Positions 46,355 to 54,405 of a stretch of DNA of 64,000 nt are shown piece by piece. Below the pieces are notes generated by a model. The model saw only the letters and a list, made by a program, of their open reading frames with translations. It was not told where the DNA came from and did no database searches. The DNA comes from JAJRXR01 sp041987545 (GTDB lineage Bacteria; Planctomycetota; Phycisphaerae; Phycisphaerales; UBA1924): NCBI GenBank assembly GCA_041987545.1, contig JBHIWH010000001.1, positions 682,001 through 746,000 of the forward strand, read 5' to 3'. The first letter of the stretch is position 1. Every line of letters begins with the position of its first letter. A program made the position numbers and the translations under genes.

Positions 46355-46631
46355 GCCGCTCGCCGATGTAGACCATCACGAGCGGCGCGTCGGGCCCGGA
46401 CAAACACCGGACCACCCGGCGCGAAACAGCAGGCAGACCGGCGGCTCGGGAGGCCGCCGGATTCGTTGGTGGGGGTCGCAAGAAGCCCCCGTGGATGGGA
46501 ACGCCCGGGTCTCAACCGGGCATCGGGACAGGGGCTTTGGGCCCCAGACGCAAGACGGCCGTGCCGCCGAGGGCGTGGGACCACCACCACCCCGGGCGCG
46601 ATCGCCGCGTCCGCATTCAGGGAACCGCGCC
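46355..46631 (+). ncRNA. Hairpin-rich leader or candidate structured RNA upstream of dcd
   Basis: The leader contains at least five stem-loops in 190 bases. They are GCCGCTCG (46355-46362) with CGAGCGGC (46379-46386), CCGGCGGC (46438-46445) with GCCGCCGG (46453-46460), GGGGG (46471-46475) with CCCCC (46486-46490), GCCCGG (46503-46508) with CCGGGC (46516-46521), and GGGGC (46531-46535) with GCCCC (46541-46545). The open frames across it give Arg- and Pro-rich, non-protein-like translations. A riboswitch or other leader element controlling dcd and nrdJ is plausible. I could not fit it to the cobalamin riboswitch core or to any other class I know. Confidence 0.45.
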
Positions 46632-47204
46632 ATGGGCGTGCTCTGCGACACACAAATCCGCGAACTCGTCGGCATCGAGCCCTTCGAGGACGCCCGCAAA
46701 CGCCCCGGGACCATCTCCTACGGCGTGTCCAGCTACGGCTACGACGTCCGCGTCGGCCCCGTCTTCAAGATTTTCACTCCCACCCCTCGTTCCGGCGGCG
46801 TCACGGTCGTCGATCCCAAGCGGTTCACCGACGAGCTGATGGTGACGGTGGACACGCGCGACATCGGCGCCGACCACGTCGTCATCCCGCCGAACTCATT
46901 CGCCCTGTGCGAGACGATGGAGCACTTCGTCATCCCGCGTGACGTGCTCGTGCTGTGCGTGGGCAAGAGCACGTACGCCCGGTGCGGGCTGATCGTGAAC
47001 GTGACGCCGCTGGAGCCCGAGTGGCGCGGCCGCGTGACGCTGGAGATCAGCAACACCACGCCCCTGCCCGCCAAGGTCTACGCCGGCGAGGGCATCGCCC
47101 AGTTCGTCTTCCTCAAGGCCGACCGCGTCTGCGCCCAGTCGTACGCGGACAAGGCGGGCAAGTACCAGGACCAGTCGGGGCTGACCTTGCCCCGTGTTGA
47201 TTAG
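46632..47204 (+). CDS. dcd: dCTP deaminase
   Basis: Deaminates dCTP to dUTP in the route to dTTP. The 190-residue trimeric enzyme is of normal length. It shows GTISYGVSSYGYDVRVG, FALCETMEHFVIPRDVLVL, VGKSTYARCGLIVNVTPLEP and the catalytic stretch WRGRVTLEISNTTPLPAK with its Glu. The C-terminus reads AGKYQDQSGLTLP, as in the family's closing segment. The ATG at 46632 has AGGGA upstream. A 7-bp hairpin (47205-47221) follows the stop, then nrdJ starts 81 bases later. The pairing of dcd with a ribonucleotide reductase suggests joint control of deoxynucleotide supply. Confidence 0.95.
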   Translation: MGVLCDTQIRELVGIEPFEDARKRPGTISYGVSSYGYDVRVGPVFKIFTPTPRSGGVTVVDPKRFTDELMVTVDTRDIGADHVVIPPNSFALCETMEHFVIPRDVLVLCVGKSTYARCGLIVNVTPLEPEWRGRVTLEISNTTPLPAKVYAGEGIAQFVFLKADRVCAQSYADKAGKYQDQSGLTLPRVD

Positions 47205-47285
47205 GGCCTCGGGACGAGGCCGTGTGTCCCCCGCGAGGATCGCGGCGGGTTGGTGTGCATGGGTTTCTGAAAGCAAAGACGCGCA

Positions 47286-50200
47286 ATGAAGATCACACGG
47301 CGATTCACCAAGGACGGACAGGACCCCTTCGCCACGGTCGAGTGGACGAAGCGTTCGAGCCGCATCACCAACCCCGACGGGTCGGTCGTCTTCGAGATGA
47401 ACGACGCCGAGGTCCCCGAGACCTGGTCGCAGCTGGCGACCGACATCATGGTCTCCAAGTACTTCCGCAAGGCGGGCGTGCCGCAGCGGGCCGACGACGG
47501 CACGCTCATGCGCGACGACGACGGCGAGGTCGTCACCGGGCCCGAGCGCTCCGCGAGACAAGTCATCCACCGCCTGGCCGGCTGCTGGCGCCAGTGGGGG
47601 GAGAAGCACGGGTACTTCAACACGCCCGCCGACGCCCAGGCGTTCTACGACGAGCTGGCGTTCATGATGGTGCACCAGATGTGCGCCCCCAACTCGCCCC
47701 AGTGGTTCAACACGGGCCTGAACTACGCCTACGGCATCACGGGCCCCGCCCAGGGCCACTGGGTCGTGGACCCCGCCTCGGGCCAGCCCCAGGAGGCGCC
47801 CGACGCGTACTCGCACCCGCAGCCGCACGCGTGTTTCATCCAGAGCGTGTCCGACGACCTCGTCAACGAGGGCGGGATCATGGACCTCTGGACGCGCGAG
47901 GCGCGCCTCTTCAAGTACGGCTCGGGCACGGGGACGAACTTCTCCAACCTTCGCGCCGGGAGCGAGCCCCTGTCCGGGGGCGGCAAGTCGTCGGGCCTGA
48001 TGAGCTGGCTGAAGATCGGCGACCGGGCCGCGGGCGCGATCAAGTCGGGCGGGACGACTCGCCGGGCCGCCAAGATGGTCTGCCTCGACATGGACCACCC
48101 GGACATCGAGAAGTTCATCAACTGGAAGGTCCGCGAGGAGATCAAGGTCGCGGCGATGGTCGAGGGCCTGAAGGCCATCGCCGGCGAGAAGGCGAGCATC
48201 AGCGACACGGAGACGGTGGGCGAGACCGCGGCGAGGCTCGGGCTCCAGCTCGACTACGACTTCAACGGCGAGGCGTACCAGACCGTCAGCGGGCAGAACT
48301 CGAACAACTCGGTCCGGATCCCGGACTCGTTCTTCGACGCGGTGGACGACGGCGGCGAGTGGGAGACCAGCTTCCGCACGTCGGGCGAGCCGGCGGTCAC
48401 GCTCGACGCCGGCAAGCTCTGGGGCGACCTGTGCTACGCGGCCTGGCGGTGCGCCGACCCGGGCGTGCAGTTCGATACCACCATTAACGCCTGGCACACC
48501 TGCCCGAGCGGGGGGCGGATCAACGCCTCCAACCCGTGCTCGGAGTACATGTTCCTGGATAACACGGCGTGCAACCTCGCGTCGCTGAACGTGATGAAGT
48601 TCTACGACGCCGAGGGTCGTTTGTTCGACACCGACGCGTTCGAGCACGCGATCGACCTGTGGACGATGGTGCTGGAGATCTCGGTTCTGATGGCCGCGTT
48701 CCCGAGCCGCGAGATCGCGGAGCTGAGCTACAAGTACCGCACGCTCGGCCTGGGGTACGCCAACCTGGGGGCCATGCTCATGCAGGCCGGCATCCCGTAC
48801 GACTCCGAAGAGGGCCGGGCCGTGTGCGCCGCCCTGACCGCGATCCTGACCGGGCGTTCGTACCGGATGTCCGCGTTGATGGCCAAGGAGCACGGCCCGT
48901 TCCCGGGATTCGCGGCCGACCGCGAGACGATGCTGCGGGTCATCCGCAACCACCGCCGGGCGGCGAAGGGCGTCAGCCGCGCCAGCGCCGACTACGAGAA
49001 CCTCCGCATCCGCCCGGTGCCGATCGACCACCAGCTCCTGCGGTCGGGCAGCGTCAATGTCGTCAACGCCGAGGACCTGCTCGGTCGGGCCGTGGACGCG
49101 TGGGACGACGCGCTGGCCCTGGGCGAGCAGCACGGCTTCCGCAACGCGCAGACGACCGTGATCGCGCCCACGGGCACGATCGGCCTGCTCATGGACTGCG
49201 ACACGACGGGCGTCGAGCCGGACTTCGCGCTGGTCAAGTTCAAGAAGCTCGCCGGCGGCGGGTACTTCAAGATCGCCAACGCCTCGGTCAAGCCCGCGCT
49301 CAAGACCCTGGGCTACGCGCCCGGGCAGGTCGACGACGTCATGCGGTACCTGCTGGGCGCCCTGGAGCTGGACGTGCCGATGCCCGCGTCGGCGCCCGGC
49401 GCCAAGGACGGGCAGACCTTCGCCGACTGGCTCCGTGCCAAGGGGCTCACCGACCCCGACCTCCGCAAGGTCTCGACGGCCCTGCCGACCGTCTTCGAGC
49501 TGGGTTTCGCCTTCGGCGCCTGGACGCTGGGCGACGACGCGCTCGAGCGCCTCGGCATCGACCCCGCCAAGGCCAAGGCCCACGCGGGCTTCTCTGTCCT
49601 CAAGGCCCTCGGCCTCTGCACCGACCACATCGACCAGCTCAACGAGGTCATCTGCGGCGCCCAGACCGTCGAGGGCGCCCCGCACCTGGCCGACGAGCAC
49701 CTGAACGTCTTCGACTGCGCCAACACCTGCGGGCGCAAGGGCACGCGGTTCATCGCGGCCTCGGGGCACATCCGGATGATGGCCGCGGCCCAGCCGTTCA
49801 TCTCCGGCGCGATCTCCAAGACGATCAACCTCCCGCACGACGCGAAGGTGGACGACATCGCCAGCGCCTACCGCCTGTCGTGGGAGCTGGGCCTGAAGGC
49901 GAACGCGCTGTACCGCGACGGGTGCAAGCTCTCGCAGCCGCTGTCGAGCAAGTCCGACAAGGAGGACGAGCCGGGCGCGCCAGCCGAGCCGGCGGACGAG
50001 GCAAAGAAGGCCGTCGTCGCCGAGGTGGACGAGTCGGGGGAATCCGATGCCTCCTCGGCCACCCCCGAGGAGGCCGAGGCGGTTGCGTCGATTGCGGCCT
50101 CGGCTGAGTTCAGCGACTACGAAGAGGACGAGGACGACATCCCCGCCGCCGTCGCCAAGCGTCGGATCCCGGTGGACGAGGACGAGGAGGACTTCGCCGC

Positions 50201-51029
50201 CGAGCCGGCGGACGCCTCGCCCCGCCTGGCGACGACGCCCCCCCCGGTCGAGGTCAAGGCGGCCTCGGGCCCGCCCTCGTCGGACCCGTTCCGCGCCGTC
50301 CGCCGCCGCCTGCCCGACACGCGCCGGTCGGTGACGCACAAGTTCAACGTCGCGGGGCACGAGGGGTACCTGACCTGCGGCCTGTACGAGGACGGCAAGC
50401 CGGGCGAGCTGTTCATCACGATGGCCAAGGAGGGCTCGACCATCGGCGGGCTGATGGACTCGCTGGGCACGTCCACGTCCGTCGCCCTGCAGTACGGCGT
50501 GCCCCTGGAGAGCCTGGTCCGCAAGTTCACGCACCAGCGGTTCGAGCCGGCGGGCATGACCACCAACCGGGAGATCCCCTTCGCCAAGAGCCTGGTGGAC
50601 TACATCTTCCGCTGGCTGGGCATGGAGTTCATCCCGGGCTTCCGCGAGGCCAACGCCCCGCAGCGGCCCGAGTCCAAGCCGGAGACCAAGACCCAGTCCA
50701 AGCCCGGGCAGGAAGCCGCGGCCAAGGACGCCAAGCCCGCGTCCGTCGTCGAGACACGCGCCACCGAGAACGGAGTCTCATCTTGGAACCAACCCGCAGA
50801 CGCCGACGGCCGGGCGACGACGCCCGCCCCCCGAGATACGAGCGTCCCGAGCGACGCGCCCCACGCCGCCGTGGTGACCGTCGAGCAGACCTACTCGAGC
50901 GCCACACTCTCGATGGCCCTCGAGAGCGCCGGCGACGCACCGCCATGTGACGTCTGCGGGTCCATCACCGTCCGCTCGGGCACGTGCTACAAGTGCCTGA
51001 ACTGCGGCGCCTCGATGGGATGCAGCTGA
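47286..51029 (+). CDS. nrdJ: Vitamin B12-dependent (class II) ribonucleotide reductase
   Basis: Reduces ribonucleotides to deoxyribonucleotides with adenosylcobalamin as radical source, so it works with or without oxygen. The 1247-residue protein begins with the typical N-terminal region (MKITRRFTKDGQDPFATVEW). The catalytic barrel has QMCAPNSPQWFNTGLN, HACFIQSV, FKYGSGTGTNFSNLR, INASNPCSEYMFLDNTACNL and VIAPTGTIG. A long Ala-, Glu- and Asp-rich insertion occupies about 880-1005. A TSCPD-like domain follows (THKFNVAGHEGYLTCGLYED). The C-terminus is the redox zinc-ribbon-like tail CDVCGSITVRSGTCYKCLN, ending MGCS, which re-reduces the active site. No Shine-Dalgarno is evident, so coupling to the upstream dcd mRNA may help translation. 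Confidence 0.96.
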   Translation: MKITRRFTKDGQDPFATVEWTKRSSRITNPDGSVVFEMNDAEVPETWSQLATDIMVSKYFRKAGVPQRADDGTLMRDDDGEVVTGPERSARQVIHRLAGCWRQWGEKHGYFNTPADAQAFYDELAFMMVHQMCAPNSPQWFNTGLNYAYGITGPAQGHWVVDPASGQPQEAPDAYSHPQPHACFIQSVSDDLVNEGGIMDLWTREARLFKYGSGTGTNFSNLRAGSEPLSGGGKSSGLMSWLKIGDRAAGAIKSGGTTRRAAKMVCLDMDHPDIEKFINWKVREEIKVAAMVEGLKAIAGEKASISDTETVGETAARLGLQLDYDFNGEAYQTVSGQNSNNSVRIPDSFFDAVDDGGEWETSFRTSGEPAVTLDAGKLWGDLCYAAWRCADPGVQFDTTINAWHTCPSGGRINASNPCSEYMFLDNTACNLASLNVMKFYDAEGRLFDTDAFEHAIDLWTMVLEISVLMAAFPSREIAELSYKYRTLGLGYANLGAMLMQAGIPYDSEEGRAVCAALTAILTGRSYRMSALMAKEHGPFPGFAADRETMLRVIRNHRRAAKGVSRASADYENLRIRPVPIDHQLLRSGSVNVVNAEDLLGRAVDAWDDALALGEQHGFRNAQTTVIAPTGTIGLLMDCDTTGVEPDFALVKFKKLAGGGYFKIANASVKPALKTLGYAPGQVDDVMRYLLGALELDVPMPASAPGAKDGQTFADWLRAKGLTDPDLRKVSTALPTVFELGFAFGAWTLGDDALERLGIDPAKAKAHAGFSVLKALGLCTDHIDQLNEVICGAQTVEGAPHLADEHLNVFDCANTCGRKGTRFIAASGHIRMMAAAQPFISGAISKTINLPHDAKVDDIASAYRLSWELGLKANALYRDGCKLSQPLSSKSDKEDEPGAPAEPADEAKKAVVAEVDESGESDASSATPEEAEAVASIAASAEFSDYEEDEDDIPAAVAKRRIPVDEDEEDFAAEPADASPRLATTPPPVEVKAASGPPSSDPFRAVRRRLPDTRRSVTHKFNVAGHEGYLTCGLYEDGKPGELFITMAKEGSTIGGLMDSLGTSTSVALQYGVPLESLVRKFTHQRFEPAGMTTNREIPFAKSLVDYIFRWLGMEFIPGFREANAPQRPESKPETKTQSKPGQEAAAKDAKPASVVETRATENGVSSWNQPADADGRATTPAPRDTSVPSDAPHAAVVTVEQTYSSATLSMALESAGDAPPCDVCGSITVRSGTCYKCLNCGASMGCS

Positions 51030-51044
51030 TACGGGAACGCACAC

Positions 51045-51066
51045 CCCCGGCGCGAGCGCGCCGGGG
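51045..51066 (+). repeat. Strong inverted repeat after nrdJ
   Basis: A perfect 10-bp stem, CCCCGGCGCG (51045-51054) with CGCGCCGGGG (51057-51066), separated by AG. It begins 15 bases after the nrdJ stop. No T-run follows, so it is not a standard terminator by itself. It could be a pausing or mRNA-stabilising element, or the boundary between the nrdJ mRNA and the structured region further on. Confidence 0.55.
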
Positions 51067-51160
51067 AAGACACCGATCCACCCACGCGCAAGGAGACACG
51101 CGCACGAACGAGTCACACGACCCCCGCCCCTAGCCGGGCGCGCGGACCACGCGAGAGGGT

Positions 51161-51470
51161 CGGCCGAACAAGGGCCGGTGTCGGAAGGATCCGACCCGGG
51201 CCGGGCGAGCACGGTGGTTCCGCCCGGTCTCCGCTTCGCTGATCGATGGCGAATGCCCGCGAGGGCAAGGAGCGTCCGAAGACCAGCGTCGGCCGATCTC
51301 TCGCGTGGCCCTCGAACGGGGTCAGACAAGCACGGGCCCGGGCAACCGGGCCCCGTCCGCCTCGGCGGACAACGCCGGAGTCGGAAGCACCCCATCCCTG
51401 CCTCCCACCCGCTTCCGACTCCGCGCCTCCCAGCCCCCGGGCGAGCCCACCACCGCTCGGGGGCGTTTTT
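51161..51470 (+). ncRNA. Candidate structured non-coding RNA between nrdJ and the channel gene
   Basis: A 310-base non-coding stretch with a run of perfect hairpins, ending in an intrinsic terminator. In order they are CGGCC/GGCCG (51161/51173), GTCGGA/TCCGAC with loop AGGA (51180-51195), CCGGGCG/CGCCCGG (51201/51221) and GCCC/GGGC with a GCGA tetraloop (51255-51266). Then come GGGCCCGG/CCGGGCCC with a GCAA tetraloop (51334-51353), GTCCGC/GCGGAC with loop CTCG (51355-51370), and a 13-bp stem (51376-51388 with 51411-51423) around a C-rich 22-base loop. Two GNRA tetraloops are typical of folded RNAs. No RNase P, SRP, tmRNA or 6S hallmark was found. No clear promoter is seen, so it could also be part of the nrdJ 3' untranslated region. 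Confidence 0.55.
51433..51470 (+). terminator. Intrinsic terminator after the candidate structured RNA
   Basis: GCCCCC (51433-51438), a 4-base bulge and GAGC (51443-51446) pair with GCTC (51455-51458) and GGGGGC (51459-51464). A run of five T follows after one G (51466-51470). Together with the element at 20127-20175, this is one of two intrinsic terminators seen on the plus strand. No ORF ends just before it. That points to a non-coding transcript or to the nrdJ mRNA. Confidence 0.75.
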
Positions 51471-51553
51471 GTGCGCGCGTGCGAGCGGGGGGCGCCCATG
51501 CTTCTTGGGGCTTGGTCGGTCGGTGCGATTCTCTGGAAGGGGCGCGTCGGCGG

Positions 51554-52315
51554 CTACGCGGCCTCGTTCGTCGCGCCCGGGGCGCCGCCGACGAGCGTGT
51601 CCGCGATCCGCTGGGCCCCGACCATGATCGGGCTGATCACCTCGGTCGCGCCGGCCCGCTGGATCTTCCGGACCGTGTCCGGCGAGTCGGCGCGGCTGAT
51701 GATCTTGATCTCCGGGCACAGGTCCCGGGCCGTCAGCGTCGTCACGATGTTCACGTTGTCCTGGCTCACGGCGCACACGACCGTGCTCGCCCGCTCGATC
51801 CCGCACCGCAAGAGCGTCTCGTCCTCGGTCGCGTCCGCCTTGACCGCGATCCACCCGCACTCCAGCGCCTCGTCCACGAGCGCCTCGTCCGTCTCGATCA
51901 CGACGAACGGGATGTTTCGCTGGGCGAGCTCGCGGCAGACGATCCGCCCGATCCGCCCGAGCCCGCACACGATGACGTGGTCATTCAACCGATCGATCAG
52001 GAGGCTCATCTTCCGCTCCGAGTTCAGGGTCAGCTCGATCGTCGCCTGCAGCAGCTGCGAGAGCGAGTACGTGATGACGCCGATGCCGCCGAGCATCAGG
52101 CCGACGGCAAGCGCCTCGCCACCGGGCGACATCCCGTAGTCGCCGTACCCGACCGTGGTGATCGTGATGATGGTCAGGAAGAACGCGTCCCAGACGCTCC
52201 ACCCCTCGGTGAGCATGAACCCGAGCGTGCCCGAGGCGACGACGAGGATCGCCATCAGCAGCGCCCGGCGCAGCTGGGGGTGGTTGGCGAGCAGAATCCG
52301 CCGGTGCTGGCTCAC
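51554..52315 (-). CDS. Two-helix potassium channel with RCK (TrkA-N) domain
   Basis: A 253-residue K+ channel subunit. The first helix (about 18-38, ALLMAILVVASGTLGFML) is followed by the pore region with the selectivity filter TTVGYGD (about 54-60). The second helix is AVGLMLGGIGVITYSLS. From about 115 the RCK domain has the nucleotide-binding pattern VIVCGLGRIGRIVCREL and further strands (PFVVIETDEALVD, DATEDETLLRCGIERASTVV). Such channels are gated by ligands such as NADH, ATP or calcium bound to the RCK ring. It stands alone. The stop lies 84 bases from the terminator of the plus-strand structured region, so the two are convergent. Confidence 0.93.
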   Translation of the reverse strand: MSQHRRILLANHPQLRRALLMAILVVASGTLGFMLTEGWSVWDAFFLTIITITTVGYGDYGMSPGGEALAVGLMLGGIGVITYSLSQLLQATIELTLNSERKMSLLIDRLNDHVIVCGLGRIGRIVCRELAQRNIPFVVIETDEALVDEALECGWIAVKADATEDETLLRCGIERASTVVCAVSQDNVNIVTTLTARDLCPEIKIISRADSPDTVRKIQRAGATEVISPIMVGAQRIADTLVGGAPGATNEAA

Positions 52316-52391
52316 GCCCCGGTTATCGGCGCCCGCGGGGGCGCGATTGAGGAGGATCGGGCGGAGCGTCGGGCCCCGGGCGGCGTCGGCC

Positions 52392-53723
52392 TCAATCCAC
52401 CCGCGGGCGGCGGAGGATGGCCAGGGCCCGATTCAGGACGGGGTCGGCCCGGGCAAAGTCCGGGGCGGCGGCGTTCACGCGGACGTCCGGCTCGACCCCC
52501 ACGCCCTCGAACGCCTCGCCCTCGGCCGTCATCGCCCGCCACGAGGGCAGGTAGACCGTCACGCCCCCGCCCAGGTCGTACGGCCGCGGGTTGCCCGACG
52601 AGCCCTGCGTCGGAGCGCCGACCACCGTCGCCCGCGCCGCCGCCTTCATCATCAGCACGAACGCCTCGCAGCTGCTCATCACCACCGGCCCGGACAGGAC
52701 GGCGACCGGACCGGTGAAGCGCGGGCGCCTCGTGCTCGGCGCCAGCCACCGCTCCTGCACGGGCCCGAAGCCCGACTCGGCGTCCGGGTCAACGAACCGG
52801 TGCGTCGCGTACAGCACAGCCTCGTCGATGAAGCAGCCGGCGAAGGCCTGGGCGAGCGTCTCGTCGCCCCCGCCGTTGAGCCGCACGTCGATGATGATCG
52901 CCTCGGCGTCGTGCAGGCGCCACAGCGCCTCGAACGCCGCCTCGACGTCCTCCCGCCTCGACGCGTCCCAGGTCGTGATCTCGATGTAGCCGATGTTGTC
53001 CTCATCCCAGCGGCCGACGGCGACGGCGTCGTTGAGCTGTTCGAGACCCGGGACCAGGCGCCCGAGCGAGCCCCGGGCGCGGTTGGGCACCCGCGGCGCC
53101 ACGAACGCGGGGAACCGCGCCTCGCCCGCCTGCGTGAACACGTGCTTGTCCTGCGTCGGGGCGAGCATGGTCGCGATCGTCTGCGCCAGGGCGGTCGGCG
53201 TCGGCGCCCTCTCGACGACAGACCGCCGCGACTCGAGCAGCCCCCGCCAGTCCAGGCCAAGCCGGTCCCGGTAGGCGTACCGCGTCTCAAGCAGCTCGAT
53301 CAGCCGATCGAGGGCGGCGGCGTTGGCGGCCTTCCGCCCCGCGTCCGCCTCGTCGTCCCCGCCGGCCGTCCGGAACGCGATCGGGTAGGGGACGGCCGAC
53401 TCGCCCGTCAGCCCCCGGAAGTTCGTGAACCGCTCGTTGTTGATGCTCAGCCAGTAGTCGCGGCCCGGCCCGAGGGCGATGGGCAGGACGAACGTGTGCC
53501 GCCCGATCCAGCGGGGCTGGCCGGTGATCTTCGGGAAGGTCTCGCCCCCGCCGACGACCGAGTGGGCGGAGGTGTCCATCGGCTGGTCAAACGTGATCCG
53601 GAGTTCTGTGGTCGCGGGATCGACGGCGGTGTCGCCGTTGTCGGGCGAGGCGTCCACGACTGTGGGCGGGGCGGCGAGGGCGAGGCTGGCGGCGAGGCAG
53701 AGGGTGGTGAGGATCGCGCGCAT
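52392..53723 (-). CDS. S41-family peptidase with N-terminal Ig-like domain
   Basis: A 443-residue exported protease. A signal sequence (MRAILTTLCLAASLALAA) precedes an Ig-like domain (about 20-120) with DGNDTAVDPATTELRITFDQ-like content, such as TTELRITFDQPMD. The S41 peptidase domain follows, with EDNIGYIEITTW, AEAIIIDVRLNGGGDE and the nucleophile region GPVVMSSCEAFVLMMKAAAR. The segment after it, TVVGAPTQGSSGNP, has no lysine in the place used by CtpA-type enzymes. The earlier APTQDKHVFTQ gives a His, so the catalytic set looks more like the tricorn/IRBP subgroup. It acts in the periplasm or outside. It is divergent from the lipoprotein gene at 53803. Confidence 0.82.
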   Translation of the reverse strand: MRAILTTLCLAASLALAAPPTVVDASPDNGDTAVDPATTELRITFDQPMDTSAHSVVGGGETFPKITGQPRWIGRHTFVLPIALGPGRDYWLSINNERFTNFRGLTGESAVPYPIAFRTAGGDDEADAGRKAANAAALDRLIELLETRYAYRDRLGLDWRGLLESRRSVVERAPTPTALAQTIATMLAPTQDKHVFTQAGEARFPAFVAPRVPNRARGSLGRLVPGLEQLNDAVAVGRWDEDNIGYIEITTWDASRREDVEAAFEALWRLHDAEAIIIDVRLNGGGDETLAQAFAGCFIDEAVLYATHRFVDPDAESGFGPVQERWLAPSTRRPRFTGPVAVLSGPVVMSSCEAFVLMMKAAARATVVGAPTQGSSGNPRPYDLGGGVTVYLPSWRAMTAEGEAFEGVGVEPDVRVNAAAPDFARADPVLNRALAILRRPRVD

Positions 53724-53802
53724 GGGTGGGCTCCCGGGTCGTGCATCATCGTAGTGGGCGGGCGCCCGGCGGTAAGTTAGTGTGTGTCGGGAGGTGAATC
53801 GA

Positions 53803-54396
53803 ATGGTGCAGCCCTTGCCAAAGCAGCAAGTTGCCGGAATCGGGTTGTCACTACTCGTGCTTTCTCTCGGGGCGTGCCAATCGTGCCGGGAAGGGAAAGG
53901 CCAGGGCTCGCCCGACGCGTGCTTTGCAGTCTACGAAGTGATCGTCCGGGCTAAGTCCGATTTGGTCATTGCCAAAGGCAGAGTGTACTTGGACTCGCCC
54001 GATCCGACCGCGGATGACAACAAGGTGCAGGGCCATTGGTGGTTACAACTCACCAACGACGTTGCGCCGCCGTATCCCGAGTACGCGGAATGGTGGAGCG
54101 AACTAAATGACAAGATCATGGTCGATACAGGCGCGGGGGAGTATGTGATGGGCGTTGGCGAATCGCCTGCCGAGAGGGCAACGCGCGAGCTCGACCGGGG
54201 TGGTCAGCTGTCTATTCTCGTCGCAGCGGAGGGCAAGCTCGTGCTAAACCTGAATCCCGGGTGGTCGCACGACGTCATCATGTTCGCGCTCCACGCGGAG
54301 CACGATGGCGCGAGATCCGGCGCATGGGACTTTGCGACCGATCGAGGAGTCGAGGCAGAGGGGCTCGTCGAGCTTCGGCGTGTAGCTCGAGACTGA
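53803..54396 (+). CDS. Predicted lipoprotein of unknown function
   Basis: A 197-residue lipoprotein. The signal sequence ends in the lipobox LSLGAC, with Cys25 as the lipidation site. Start choice: GGGAGG sits 7 bases before the ATG at 53803. A GTG at 53782 is less likely. The mature part contains VIVRAKSDLVIAKGRVYLDS and an aromatic stretch (HWWLQLTNDVAPPYPEYAEW), and resembles no family I know. GC is clearly below that of the neighbours (34 of 60 bases at 53821-53880), hinting at foreign origin. It is convergent with serS, with stops 9 bases apart. Confidence 0.72.
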   Translation: MVQPLPKQQVAGIGLSLLVLSLGACQSCREGKGQGSPDACFAVYEVIVRAKSDLVIAKGRVYLDSPDPTADDNKVQGHWWLQLTNDVAPPYPEYAEWWSELNDKIMVDTGAGEYVMGVGESPAERATRELDRGGQLSILVAAEGKLVLNLNPGWSHDVIMFALHAEHDGARSGAWDFATDRGVEAEGLVELRRVARD

Positions 54397-54405
54397 GTTC
54401 CCGGG

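Noticed and set aside
46355..46631. Cobalamin riboswitch upstream of dcd and nrdJ
   Set aside because: GGGAA occurs, followed by a stem, but the CCGCAACUGU-type segment and the B12 box are not recognisable. It is kept as a structured leader without a class.
51161..51470. tmRNA, RNase P RNA, SRP RNA or 6S RNA at the structured region
   Set aside because: I looked for the tmRNA tag ending ALAA, the GAGGAAAGUCC core of RNase P, and the GGAAGGAAGCAGCC loop of SRP RNA. None is present, and the hairpin order does not suit 6S RNA.
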